NCBI GenBank assembly: GCA_034696485.1
Contig: JAQIWT010000523.1
Coordinates: 1-18,673, forward strand
DNA length: 18,673 nucleotides
Direction of reading: 5' to 3'
Source: Isohypsibius dastychi
Taxonomy: Eukaryota > Tardigrada > Eutardigrada > Parachela > Isohypsibiidae
The first letter of the stretch is position 1. Each line of letters begins with the position of its first letter. The notes beneath the pieces were generated by a model. It did not search any database and had not been told where the DNA came from. It worked only from the letters and a program-made list of their open reading frames with translations. The position numbers and the translations under genes were made by a program. Of the stretch, positions 1 through 9,420 are shown piece after piece.

Positions 1-3000
1 ATGTCGTGTTATGACAGCAAATGTGATCAGAGGAGGGATCGAAGGAAAGCTGAAGTGGAACATTGTGAAATTGCTCAGTGTAGGAGATGTGGCGTGAAAC
101 TTCATGCGTGCAAAGTGGAGGAACATACGACGGAAATTTGCTCAGAAACTCAGGTTTGTATTCGTATATCTGGATTATCATATTTTTAATCAGGATGCAT
201 TTTTGCGATTTCAAACTCCCTTTGTATCATCTTTCATATAAAAACTCGGTTTTGTTTTACTTCCGGTGGTGGAGATCAGGCGTTAATAATTCACTGTCTT
301 GTTTGGTGTTCCTCTCGTTTTGTAAAGTATTCACTGGGATTTGATTTCTTATTACGAGGCAAAGTCTGACAAAAAGTAGGAGAAGCTTTGTGTTCATAAT
401 TGTCGATAAAATTTAGTGAACCGGAAAGGCGTTTGTTGAATTGGAAATTTATCGTTTTATGTTCTTCACTTTTCTTTGTTTGAGAATTTCAGCGTTGTTG
501 ACAGTATGATTTATGCTAACCGACCATTGTTGTCTGACGGTTTTATTCTGCAGGTTGCCTGTTTGAATTCAAACAACGGATGTGACCTAAAACTAAAGCG
601 GCGCCTTCTCGGGCAACATCTCGTGAGTCATTCATCAAAATTATTTTAATTTTGCTCAGTTTATTCTGATTTGTTTTCAACATACTCGAAATCTTTTTTC
701 CTTTTTTTGGACCACTTTTTTGGTTGAGTTTAATATTTGAACAATGTGTATTTGCAGGAACATGCATGTTTATTTTTCTGAAAATATTGTCGAGCATACT
801 ACTTTTTGGATTAATACGTCAAAATTACTTCATTTATTACGTGAATTTCTTAAAAATTGCAGAAAGCATGTCCAGCAAGTGTGATAGTCTGCTCCGTGGA
901 ATGGAATCGTTGGCCACTTCACTATACTGACCGCCACTCTCCACTTCCGTTCTTCCTCCCGAATCCTCAAGGAACACCCGGCCAGCTTGATATTGCCTTG
1001 GCTCTACGCGATCAGGCCATGTTAAATGCTGCATATGACGCGCCAAAACATTTCAAACGAATGAGGAATGAATTGACTGAACGATTTCCGGCTGTTCCGC
1101 TGCCGTCCTCCAGACAGATACCAGAAGCCATTTTGAGAGAGCGGAATGAGAATTTGGCTGCGGAGAATCATATCGCCTTGAGTCGAGATGCGTCGGTGGA
1201 TTCCGATTCGCATTCGAACTTTACTTCGGAGGAAGATTATAGCTGGTCAGATACGCCGTGGCAGAAGCGCAGAAATCCACCTGGTAAGCTGTTAGTTGCG
1301 AAGTACATCACCGGACTGATGAAACAGCATTTCCAACTGTGATCCCGGAAGCTGTTTTCAGAATTTGTGAAAACAGCCGTTTAATTACCTTTCTTTGTAA
1401 TCATGGTTTTTTGCGTATTTCAGACTTCAAACACTTTGAAATATTTCAACTCGGAATTATTCCATACATTTTTCTTTTGTAGCTCAGTTTTTGTTTTCAA
1501 TTAGTCATATAATAAATATTTTTTGATCATATTTAGTAATATGCTAAGAATATATCTTTGCAGAAAATTTTCTCGTGCAGAAAATCTGTTTTATTAACGA
1601 TATTAATAATAAAAAAAATTGACACAGAGTGCGACATTTTTCGATCAAAGTGTGTTATTTTTCCAGGTCTTTCCCGGAGTTTATGTTCCAAGTTATACCA
1701 AGCAAGTCGGCAGACAACAGAATCTCTCAAAGCCGCGCTACAAATGATAACAGAGGGTCACGGGAACGACCATGAAGACGACAAAACTTCCCGTGATGTC
1801 GAAAGTGTTTCCGGTGACTGTTTCGAAGAGGACCTTATGCGTATAGTCGAAGAAGAACAGGAACAAATGGATATCCCGGATTACATTGAAAATCATATGA
1901 CTGAGCGCAGGTCTTGTGACGAGAACGGACTCAAACCGACAGAATCGCCGGAAATGAAGATTCCTCAAGCACCGCCGCCGCATATCCCGATTTCACTAGG
2001 AATCAACCTAACCGTTGAAACTATTACTCGGTAAGACCAGTTTTTCGCAATGACATTCTGAAATTGATTAAAGCTGTCATTTGATAATGATTTTTCAGAT
2101 ATCAGACAAAACCAAAGTCCATGTTGACTTTTGTGTGCGGACAGTTATTCCGACGTGACGAGTATGCCGCTCATTACCGGAATGTTCATAGTGAGATTCA
2201 CGGAGGACTCACTTGGTACGCTTTAAAGTCATGAAATGTACATCAGTCACTCAACCGAGTCTTTGGGATTTCAGGATAGAGCAAAGGTGTCCACTAGCTC
2301 AATATGGCTGTCCCTTCTCGATTCGCAGAATGAATCCAGCGAAGCCCCTGTCAGCCATTTTTCATTCACCTGATCTCCAAAGCTTCGGATTATGCTATCC
2401 GGAACATTGCTCATCTGAACTGGAGAAGCCCTGCGAAGACATGCTTTCGAACTTACCTGATGAAATCATTCTCCGCATCTTGCCGTTTCTTGATGGTGAG
2501 TCTGATTCTGAAATCTGGTGATCGCACTCATGGAACATTGATTGAATTGTAGGATTCGCTTTGAACAACATATCCAGAACCAACAGGAGACTAAGGTTTC
2601 TCTGCGTTCAGCTTTTACAAAAGAAAGGCATTGTCACTCAGGAATGGACTAAAAACGGACCAGGGCGTTGGTCAGTTGGGTTCCAGGTTTGTTTCTTCTG
2701 TTTAAAAGCGTGGGCTGAGGCGACTTGTTACAGTTCGTACTTTTGTTATAGAGATGGATCTTCAGTACTGCTTTTGAGGAGATTGAGAAATGGATGGTCT
2801 CTGACGAAAGTGTTGGTGAACATTTGCGCAACTGCATCTTTTATCGTCGCACTCGGTGTATTCTGCCCGTTGAACTGCATTTATCCCCCAAGATACCTGT
2901 ACCTGCCGGGCGTTTGCTCAAGTTGGCAGAAAGTGCCACGAAGTCATACCGTCCTGCAATGCGGGAAGAACTCATCTACCCGGTGTCAACAATCGATCTT

Positions 3001-3012
3001 TCTACTCTTTAA
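1..3012 (+). CDS. TRAF-type zinc finger / F-box protein, FBXO30/FBXO40 family (8 exons)
   Basis: Exons inferred: 1-153, 554-622, 863-1283, 1667-2030, 2099-2215, 2275-2495, 2553-2686, 2752-3012. Every intron is GT-AG, and the exons total 1740 bp (579 residues plus TAA). Residues about 21-95 form a Cys/His-rich TRAF-type zinc finger (HCEIAQCRRC, CLNSNNGC, then CPASVIVC and EWNRWP). Residues 345-390 carry the family hallmark FVCGQLFRRDE with CPLAQYGC. The F-box is at about 432-475 (SNLPDEIILRILPFLDG). The C-terminal exon has HLRNC and a short tail. An acidic stretch (VEEEQEQ) lies in exon 4. Family members are substrate adaptors of SCF (Skp1-Cullin1) ubiquitin ligases; the substrate here is unknown. 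The window begins at the ATG, so one or more upstream exons could be missing, although the distance from Met1 to the zinc finger is plausible for a true start. The gene is convergent with the GPCR at 3524-4538. Family assignment is firm; the exact N terminus is less sure. Confidence 0.88.
154..553 (+). other. Intron 1 of the F-box gene (400 bp)
   Basis: This stretch begins with GTTTGT after a Gln codon and ends TTCTGCAG, in phase 0. Joining the flanks rebuilds the zinc-finger run from CSETQ into VACLNSNNGC, which is the reason for choosing these sites. Short reading frames inside it have no recognisable similarity. The other long introns are 623-862 and 1284-1666; introns 4-7 are only 57-68 bp. 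Confidence 0.8.
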
Positions 3013-3523
3013 AACACATTTTTTCGAGGCATGCGCCCTGTTTTTTTCCTGGCTTGCATCTGATAATAGATCTTGTGTGTTTTTAACTGACAGCGTTTTC
3101 TGTTGCTTTTGTGATTTTTTGTACGGTGACCTTTCGAACGCTAATTCTCGATGTTTATAATGTGTTCTAGTGGACTGACAAGAGTTCGTTGGAAAAATCA
3201 AGTTTATTTGGGCGATATTACCTAAATTTCCATGCCGTCACTCGAGCTAAGCGCGATAGACACCGTCAAAAATACTGATCTAGAAAATCAAACCACTCTT
3301 TCCCCATTTGCATACCATTTGCGTCTCATTGATAGCCTCCCAGTGGATCTCGTCCGTTTTAACTGAACAGTATGATGTGTAACAACGGCGCAAGACCGGA
3401 CTTGATGTCAACTCAGTCACTGAACGTTCCACTTCACCTCATTCATTAACAACTGAATACCAAGAATCCATCGTCTGACTGATCTTGGAATGTTGGAGCT
3501 ACTTTAGCTGTCCCCTTCGGTAT
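3013..3523. other. Convergent intergenic region between the F-box gene and GPCR A
   Basis: No gene is seen here. The first part, to about 3155, is 3' flank of the F-box gene and recurs in the pseudogene at 15240-15384 (shared TTTGTACGGTGACCTTTCGAA). From about 3400 the sequence is 3' flank of GPCR A and is partly alignable with 6560-6600 (shared ACTGAACGT block). A minus-strand AATAAA at 3208-3203 could serve as a poly(A) signal for GPCR A, though it lies some 315 bp beyond the stop. No AATAAA was seen on the plus strand for the F-box gene. Confidence 0.5.
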
Positions 3524-4538
3524 TCAGAAAAACAGATTCTTCATTTTACTGAGAATTCTGACAACCGCTTGTTGGTAGTCACGGTTTAGCAGCAGGAAAA
3601 TAACCTGAAAAGTATGCGGACAAGTCAACACTCGGAATTGACAAGCCTCTGTTTGGTGAACTTACCGGTGATCCGGCATAGGCGACTCTCAAAAACAGGC
3701 CAGAAACCTGCTGGACCCAAAAAGACCAAACCACACCACCTCGCGTCACAATAGTCGGCACATGGCAAATGACCAACCACATAAAACTGGCAGTCAGCAT
3801 GACAGTGACGTTTACTCGGCGGCGAGCGCGACGTTGGAATCCTGGAACAAAGGGCCCAACAGGACGTCGCATCGCCGAATAGCATATCTTGACGCATGTT
3901 GACACGTAGATAACACCGGTCAGGGCGATTGGAACGTACCATCCCATAGTCGTGACTGCGTGTCGTTTTGCTGTGTCAGTTGTGATCAGTCTACACATGT
4001 AAGATGGCGGACGTTCATCATAGTATGCACCAAAACCGAATAGATAGGCCAGTGGGATGCAGAGTCCAATCAGAGTCGTAACAAGAACCGCTAAAATATT
4101 GAACCGAGTGCTTTTCCACACCGTCTGTCTGGCTTCGTGGAACGTGGCTGAAAAGCGGCTTACTGCCAGGACCAATCCTGCCCATGGCAAGATAAATGTC
4201 GTCGCGGTAAAGAGATAGTTAGCAGCGACACAGTACGATCTATCCTGTTTTACGCCCGTCTGGAGTTCACGAATTGAGCGGATTAGGTTGATCGGGGTGT
4301 GGATCCCGCAAATAAGAAAATCGAGAAACATCAGATAGGCAACCAAAATTCCACAGCCCTCTCGCAAACGTTTAGTGGACGTTATAACTGAGAAAAGTAT
4401 GACACTGAGTATGGCGCTAGGCAAACAAATCACCAGGCTCAGCGAAGTAATGGCGATGTGTTCGATGTAGTGGTCAGACGACGAGTTGATGTTGGTCAAG
4501 TTCGAGACGTTGAGGGACATGAAATTGCCGGCCATCAT
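3524..4538 (-). CDS. Class A (rhodopsin-like) GPCR 'A', orphan, 2 exons
   Basis: Exon 1 is 4538-3666 and exon 2 is 3604-3524, with a 61-bp GTAAGT...TTTCAG intron (phase 0) inside TM7; product 317 aa. The start is the first ATG of the frame (Met-Met-Ala-Gly-Asn); upstream in-frame codons lack ATG. The N terminus has three N-glycosylation sequons (N10, N13, N18). Predicted helices: TM1 29-52, TM2 63-86 with LMFLD, TM3 102-127, TM4 146-170, TM5 195-220 with a Pro, TM6 242-264, TM7 270-297. Cys103 and Cys182 fit the conserved TM3-ECL2 disulfide. Atypical motifs are SRF in place of DRY, SPVIF in place of NPxxY, no CWxP, and no TM4 Trp. Intracellular loop 3 is short and basic (QRRARRR), and helix 8 begins NRDYQQA. 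The ligand is unknown. It should be a plasma-membrane receptor. Close paralogues are GPCR C and pseudogene B. Confidence 0.82.
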
Positions 4539-5290
4539 GGCGTGTGAAGCCGTTGAACACGTTCTACTAAACTGTTGGCGCGAGAGGATTACCCGCGTTT
4601 CCAATACGAACTATCAGAGTATGTCCAGAAAATGCGCAGGTTTATCCAATCCAGCCATTGATCAGCGATCAGGAATGATGGTGGTCTTCAATCGGAATAA
4701 TGAAGGTTTGGAGACACAAGAAACAGTGATGCAGAAAGGTCAGCTAATCGTTTGGGACATCTCTCAAACAGTAAGAAACACGACTGGATCACGGCCGTCA
4801 GATCTTCCAAAAACGGCAAATAAACATGTTTGTATCCGCGTGTAAAATGCTTGGTAAAGGATCCTTGATGTCTGTTTGGTGACGGGGTTGCCAGCCTTTA
4901 TAACTGCTATTCTAGAGGGCTAGTCTGATCCGGAAGCGCGTTAACGCAGCGAACTGGTTATTTCGATATTCAGCTGACGTTCAATAAGCAGGAAAATGAT
5001 CGGCAAATTACGCGTTTTAGCTCATCGATCTGATCTTGGCATGGCCTTCGTGATGAATTAGCTAGCCAAGGAATAAGCCAAAGTTTTTCAAATGGCAGGA
5101 AAGTGGTATGTTATTGTTATTGAATGTATTGTGGTACGTATGTATGTGATTCTTCATGGTGAAGCATCAGCAATGCAGGTTCTTACGAAGAGTGTTTTGA
5201 GAGATCTGACCGCTTTCTCAAATTTGTCAGTAAACCAGTTAATACATTTTCCAATAGAATACTTGAACATTTTTCTTACTGAGAGTATTC
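4539..5290 (-). repeat. Duplicated 5' flank of GPCR A
   Basis: This noncoding stretch upstream of GPCR A is alignable by eye, with gaps, to 12042-12800 upstream of GPCR C, and in two pieces to 7619-8021 plus 9937-10200 upstream of pseudogene B. Shared landmarks are CATCAAT/CATCGATCTGAT, CCTTCGTGATGAATTAGCT and a GAGAGATC(T/G)GACCGCTTT block. The conservation shows that the duplication unit included about 0.75-1 kb of receptor upstream DNA. Short ORFs here are shadows with no family resemblance. Confidence 0.65.
4895..4902 (-). promoter_or_regulatory. Candidate TATA box upstream of GPCR A
   Basis: TATAAAGG reads on the minus strand about 357 bp before the GPCR A start codon, inside a block conserved upstream of GPCRs A, B and C. 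The equivalent site is TTTCAAAGG in C and is not a clean TATA in B, so conservation of the motif itself is poor. Placement this far from the ATG would require a long or spliced 5' UTR. Confidence 0.25.
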
Positions 5291-6305
5291 TAGGTTAATT
5301 TGGTTGCACTGAACGATGATAGCGGCCTTAAGGACAACTGGGAACAGAATTTCGGTAGAAACTGACTAGGTTCATCGGATAGAGAATTGTTTGATCTAGT
5401 TAGTTATAATTTCAATTTAGTTTAAGTATTTTTATTCAAGTAAAGAAAAAATCATGAACCTGATTGTTCAGATCTCCTGAAGATCAGAGCATTGCAAGAG
5501 CGCCTCTAGTGGCTTCAATTTGCTCCCTGACCGCTGCCGGCTGATGGCTTTTACGCGGTCTGATCATACTGCAAGGAAAGATTTAATTTCGTAGAATAGC
5601 TGTCTTCCCAGAGGAAGCGGTGGTCAAGATGAACACAGTGAGGAACGACCAGCAGAGGGCAACACCAGTTGAACTGGACAGACAGCTCACTTCGCCTCTA
5701 TATGAAAAAGGAACATTTCCTCATTAATTTTCTGAAGTTCAGACGAAGAATTAAACTATAAGAAATGCTCTGATCACAAACTTCATTAGTTCGTTAGACA
5801 GGCAGTCATTAACACTTTGTTTTGGCCAAAGCTTGAGTGTATCATCTGTCTATTTCGCAAGTTGTAGCATTTTAAAATATTTAAGACACAATATCTGAAA
5901 ACCCACAAGTTTTGAAAAGTTTTCCGACGGCCAGAATCAAGTTATTACTCCAACTACAAGAATAAAACTTTTAATATTGAAATTCGATCAAATTACGAGG
6001 TTTAGATCTGCAGTTGAAGTTTTTTGACTTTTTCTTCCGCCAAAGATCAACCAGTTATTGCGCGCAAAATCTTTTTGTACGATCTAGTAGATCAACGTAT
6101 TAAATTCAAAAACTCACTAGAACTCGACGTCACGTATCGTCTGAATGCGCACTAATTGATTATTTGTCACCTCACTTATTCTATTCCCTGTTGTCCTTAA
6201 AAAATATTAACCAGCCGTTCCACCGGCCAACCCTGTCAGTGCAATTCTCAAGGCATCCGGGTTATAATGATTCATGGTGGTTCGTGGTCGCGTCAGATTA
6301 ATAAT
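5291..6305. other. Intergenic stretch, no gene seen
   Basis: This is AT-rich sequence without a convincing ORF, RNA or repeat. It separates the 5' flank of GPCR A from the F-box scrap at 6306, so it probably contains the boundary between two duplicated blocks. I could not place that boundary. Confidence 0.4.
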
Positions 6306-6372
6306 TTCCAAAGCTTTAAGTTATGCTTTCCGGAGAATTGCTCGTCGAAATGAGAGAAGCCCTGTGGCCAGA
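6306..6372 (+). pseudogene. Scrap of F-box gene exon 6
   Basis: This segment matches gene positions 2375-2439 with scattered substitutions. In the gene's frame it reads FQSFKLCFPENCSSK, then a TGA stop (6351-6353), then EKPCG, against LQSFGLCYPEHCSSELEKPC in the intact gene. Neighbouring exon parts and the F-box itself are not recognisable on either side. It lies upstream of GPCR pseudogene B in the same relative position and orientation as the intact F-box gene to GPCR A, which supports block duplication. Confidence 0.7.
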
Positions 6373-6673
6373 CAACCATCCCGTCAACCGCCACACGAAG
6401 TAAAAGCGACACCGTCGAAGTATGTGGGGCTAAAAAGGCATACTGTATGATCGTGAAGATGAGACCATTCTTCTTCCTCGAACCCTTTGCCTTCCATGGA
6501 CATTTTAGTCCCGTAGTGCATTTGGTTGTTTTTATTTTATGGAGTGATAAAGCAGGTACGAGATCAAACTGATGTCAGTTCAGCTACTGAACGTGCCACA
6601 CCATTTATCCTACATTTATCGCGAGATACAAAACTGGCGCGCGATCGAGCTCACTTCTGAACCTACTATTCTT
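6373..6673. other. Degenerate 3' flank between the F-box scrap and GPCR pseudogene B
   Basis: No gene is seen. Around 6560-6600 it resembles the 3' flank of GPCR A (TGATGTCA...CTACTGAACGTGCCAC). Around 6635-6650 it shares an ACTGGCGCGCGAT block with the 3' flank of GPCR C (10972-10984). Confidence 0.45.
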
Positions 6674-7618
6674 TCAAGATCTGGACAACAGATTCCTCGT
6701 TTTTCCAAGAATTCTGATCATCTCTTCTTGGTAGTCACGGTTCAGCAGTAGAAAAATGACCTGAAACACCATGCAGTCAGGTCATACATACAGTACTCGA
6801 AATTGTCGACGCTTCTGTTTGGTGAACTGACCGGTGATCCTGCATAGGCCACGAATCTGTTGGCACCAGAAGGACGAATCCATTCCTGCTCCCGTGACAA
6901 GTGTCGGTATATGGCGGATAACCAACCAAAAAAACTAGCAGTTAGCATTATAGTGACGTTGACTCGACGGCGAGCGCGACGTTGGGATCCTTGAACAAAC
7001 GGCCCAACAGGGCACCGCTTCGTCGAATAGCATATTCTGACGCATGTAGATACGTATATGGCACCGGTCAGGACGATTGGACAGTACCATCGCATCGTAG
7101 TGACTGCGGTTTTCTTTACTGTGTCACTTGTGACCAGTGTACACACGTAAGATGGCGGAGGCTTATCATAGTATGCACCAAAACCGAATATATAGGCCAT
7201 TGGGATGCAGAGTCCAATCACAGTGGTAACAAGAACCGCTAAAAGATTCATACGAGTGCTTTTCCACACCGTCTGGTTGGCTTTGTGGAATGTGGCCGAA
7301 AAGCGACTAACTGCAAGGATCAATCCTGTCCATGACATGACATATGTCGTCGCGGTAAGTGAAGTGAATTAGAGGGAAGTGAATTCCGCAAACAAGAAAG
7401 TCGAGAAATGTCAGATAAGCAACCAAAATTCCACAGCCCTCTCGAAGACGCTTAGCGGAGGTTATAAAGGAGAAAAGGATGAGACTGAGTATGGCGCTAG
7501 GTAAACAAATCACCAGGCGTAGCGAAGCGAAGACCAACCGATTGATGTAGTGGTCAGATGACGTGCTGATATTGGTTAAGTTTGACACGTTGAAGGATGT
7601 AGAATTGTCGGCCATCAT
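6674..7618 (-). pseudogene. Rhodopsin-like GPCR 'B' pseudogene
   Basis: Paralogue of GPCRs A and C. The start matches theirs (MMADN at 7618). TM1 and TM2 are intact, but relative to GPCR A about 68 bp are missing around 7351-7375, just after the GIH motif at the end of TM2. This removes ECL1 and the start of TM3, including the conserved disulfide Cys, and shifts the frame. Reading then continues in another frame through TM3-TM6 (LAVSRFSATF, KSTRMN, FGFGAYYD). A second disturbance in TM6-TM7 (from about 6945 to 6860) scrambles roughly 30 residues before the frame returns at AYAGSP. The intron sits in the same TM7 position (donor GTCAGT at 6831, acceptor before 6760). Exon 2 (6760-6674) is intact, with NRDYQEEMIRIL and a TGA stop. 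No splice arrangement I could see rescues the TM3 gap. Confidence 0.8.
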
Positions 7619-8029
7619 GGCGTATGAAGTCGTTGAACACGTTTTACTAAAATGTTGGCGCACGAGGATTACCCGCACTTAGGTGCGTTTCCAATCCGAA
7701 CTGCCAGATTATGTCCAGAAATGAAGCAGGTGTTGCGGTCCAATCACTGATCACCATTAAAAAACGATGCTGTTCTGTTCTTTAACCGGCAAAATGGCGG
7801 TCCACGTGAAAAACTCCATAGTCAAGGGTAATTGACGCAACAATGTTATGCCCGTTCATAGTTGAAAGTATCTTAAAACAGAACTAGATCTTGACCTTTC
7901 CTTAATTTCGACGGAAAAACAAGAAATGCCGTTTGTCAGAGAGCATGCCAAGGACTTTCAATGCCTGTTTGCTGACTGGGAATTCAGCTATAAAACTGTT
8001 ATTCTGGAGGTCTGATCCGACCCGGGAGC
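7619..8029 (-). repeat. Proximal half of the duplicated 5' flank of GPCR B
   Basis: This aligns with 4539-4935 and 12042-12465. Shared blocks include the TGTCCAGAAA segment and the run ending ACTG(T/C)TATTCT...CTGATCCG. Homology stops at about 8020-8029, where the mobile element begins, and resumes at about 9937. Confidence 0.6.
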
Positions 8030-8042
8030 CCCGGCCGGGAAT
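8022..8042. repeat. Left end of the element: candidate target duplication plus terminal repeat
   Basis: CCGGGAGC at 8022-8029 is followed by CCCGGCCGGGAAT at 8030-8042. The first ten bases of the terminal repeat are themselves a palindrome, which blurs where the element stops. Confidence 0.55.
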
Positions 8043-8833
8043 TTGAAACATCTGAGAATGTTATGATTATTATCCGAAGCACTTTTCGCCTCATAATTTT
8101 CATTTTTTGGTCTGACATCTGATGTTCTTATGTTGTAAGTTTAAGCTCGTGGAACTGTGGTTTGGCTACTTTGGCATCCGATCAAAAGTTCATCAGAGAT
8201 AATAAAGAATGCCAATCGTAATTTTACGATCTGATTGTTTTCTCAAATATGATCATAAAAGCACCTCTGATTCTTTTTCACAAAACATTTTCGAACCGTT
8301 AAAGCAGATCTGAAGAAAACAATCTGATTGATTTTTCATCATCAATCACAAGAAATTTTTCCGATACAAATATCCAGCGACTTTCAAGTCGGTGAATTCA
8401 AACGGAAGTAGATCGTCAGATGTATTCTTCGTTTTCAATCATATCCAAACATCGCAATAAAACGGTCACAACCGCATCCCGAAAAGACTTCCGCGGGAAA
8501 TCAATCACTGTAATTCAGACAGTGCAGAAAATATCGGAGACAGTGTTGTGATGGCTTTTTTTCAACCGTGACCTTTCGGGTTCGTAATCGCCAGATACAG
8601 CCGGAAATCATTTTTTAAACATCAAAAAATGAACACACACCGTCTCTCATCATAAAGATGAGAAAATTGTAAACCAAAAAGATTTTAGAAATGCTCTTGG
8701 TACCGCAAAACATTATGCTCAGATCAACTGTCCATGGAGCAAAAATGATTGACAAAACAGTTTTTTTATAAATCCAAAAACCGACGCATTTTGAAAATCA
8801 GTAGAATTTTTAGCCAAAATATTCTAGAATAAG

Positions 8834-9198
8834 CTATGTCAACTGTCCAGAATTACCGGAGTTACCGGAGGTGAGAATGGCGCCGGGATCCATCCCGTTC
8901 AAAGATTCGTTTCCGGTGGTTTTAGCGCCGGGATCCATCCCGTTCAAAGATTCGTTTCCGGTGGTTTTGGCGCCGAGCTCCGTTCCATCAGCTGAATCGT
9001 TTCCGGTTCCACCGTTTTCAGCATGAAGGATTTCCAAATCCTCGGCACTTTTCCGCTCCACAAACCAATCGACATAATGATTTCGCTCGTGTGTCATCCA
9101 AACGAGCAGTCTTTCGTTGACAAGTCGCCACGCATTTTTGTAAAAAGTCAGGTCCCTCATATGCGGATGAGGTCGACAAATATCGCTCCTCACATAAT
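8834..9198 (-). CDS. Unrecognised ORF inside the mobile element (possible 3' exon)
   Basis: An open frame runs to a TAG at 8836-8834. A candidate 3' splice site (TTCTTTTCAG) ends at 9199, so the coding part may be a terminal exon starting at 9198. The first in-frame ATG is at 9160-9158 (MRDLTFYKN). I found no matching upstream exon. The N-terminal part is rich in Trp, Arg and Glu (AWRLVNERLLVWMTHERN, then DWFVERKSAEDLEIL) and could be a small helical domain. The C-terminal part is three 15-residue repeats, two of them nearly identical (GAKTTGNESLNGMDP), and is likely disordered. I do not recognise the family. It may be a transposon-encoded fragment, or host sequence captured by the element. 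Confidence 0.4.
8880..9014. repeat. 45-bp tandem repeat, 3 copies
   Basis: Copies at 8880-8924 and 8925-8969 differ only at the last base. A third, at 8970-9014, is diverged but the same length. The period is a multiple of three, so the repeat keeps the frame of the ORF that crosses it on the minus strand. Confidence 0.85.
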
Positions 9199-9281
9199 CT
9201 GAAAAGAATTGACCTTGAAATGTTTTTCGATAAACCAATTCTCCGGCGAAAGAATGTTATTCAATTGGTGAAATGTCATAG

Positions 9282-9415
9282 AGTTTTTGATCAAGAGAAC
9301 ACGAGCGTTTCGGACGGAAAAAAATAGTTGTGATACAATGGGGCTCCCCGGGGAGCCCCATATGAATCACAATTTTTTTCCGTCCGAAACGCTCGTGTTC
9401 TCTTGATCAAAAACT
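9282..9415. repeat. 134-bp snap-back palindrome
   Basis: The outer arms 9282-9325 and 9372-9415 are perfect 44-bp inverted repeats. The centre (9338-9361) is a perfect 24-bp palindrome built on GGGGCTCCCC. Between arm and centre the two sides differ by a small indel and a few substitutions. It could be a nested foldback/MITE-like insertion or part of the 1.9-kb element. No clear target duplication was seen around it. Confidence 0.85.
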
Positions 9416-9420
9416 TCTCT

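Noticed and set aside
734-765. Alternative splice acceptor at about 757 in intron 2 of the F-box gene
   Set aside because: Starting there gives a short non-conserved stretch and then a break. The acceptor at 862 joins directly into the conserved zinc-finger sequence in phase.
3625-3942. 105-codon minus-strand frame overlapping GPCR A
   Set aside because: It is an alternative frame of GPCR A exon 1. The receptor frame has the helices and the conserved splice site.
4486-4845. 119-codon open frame on the plus strand
   Set aside because: It overlaps the antisense of the GPCR A start and upstream flank, begins inside the receptor gene, and has no family resemblance.
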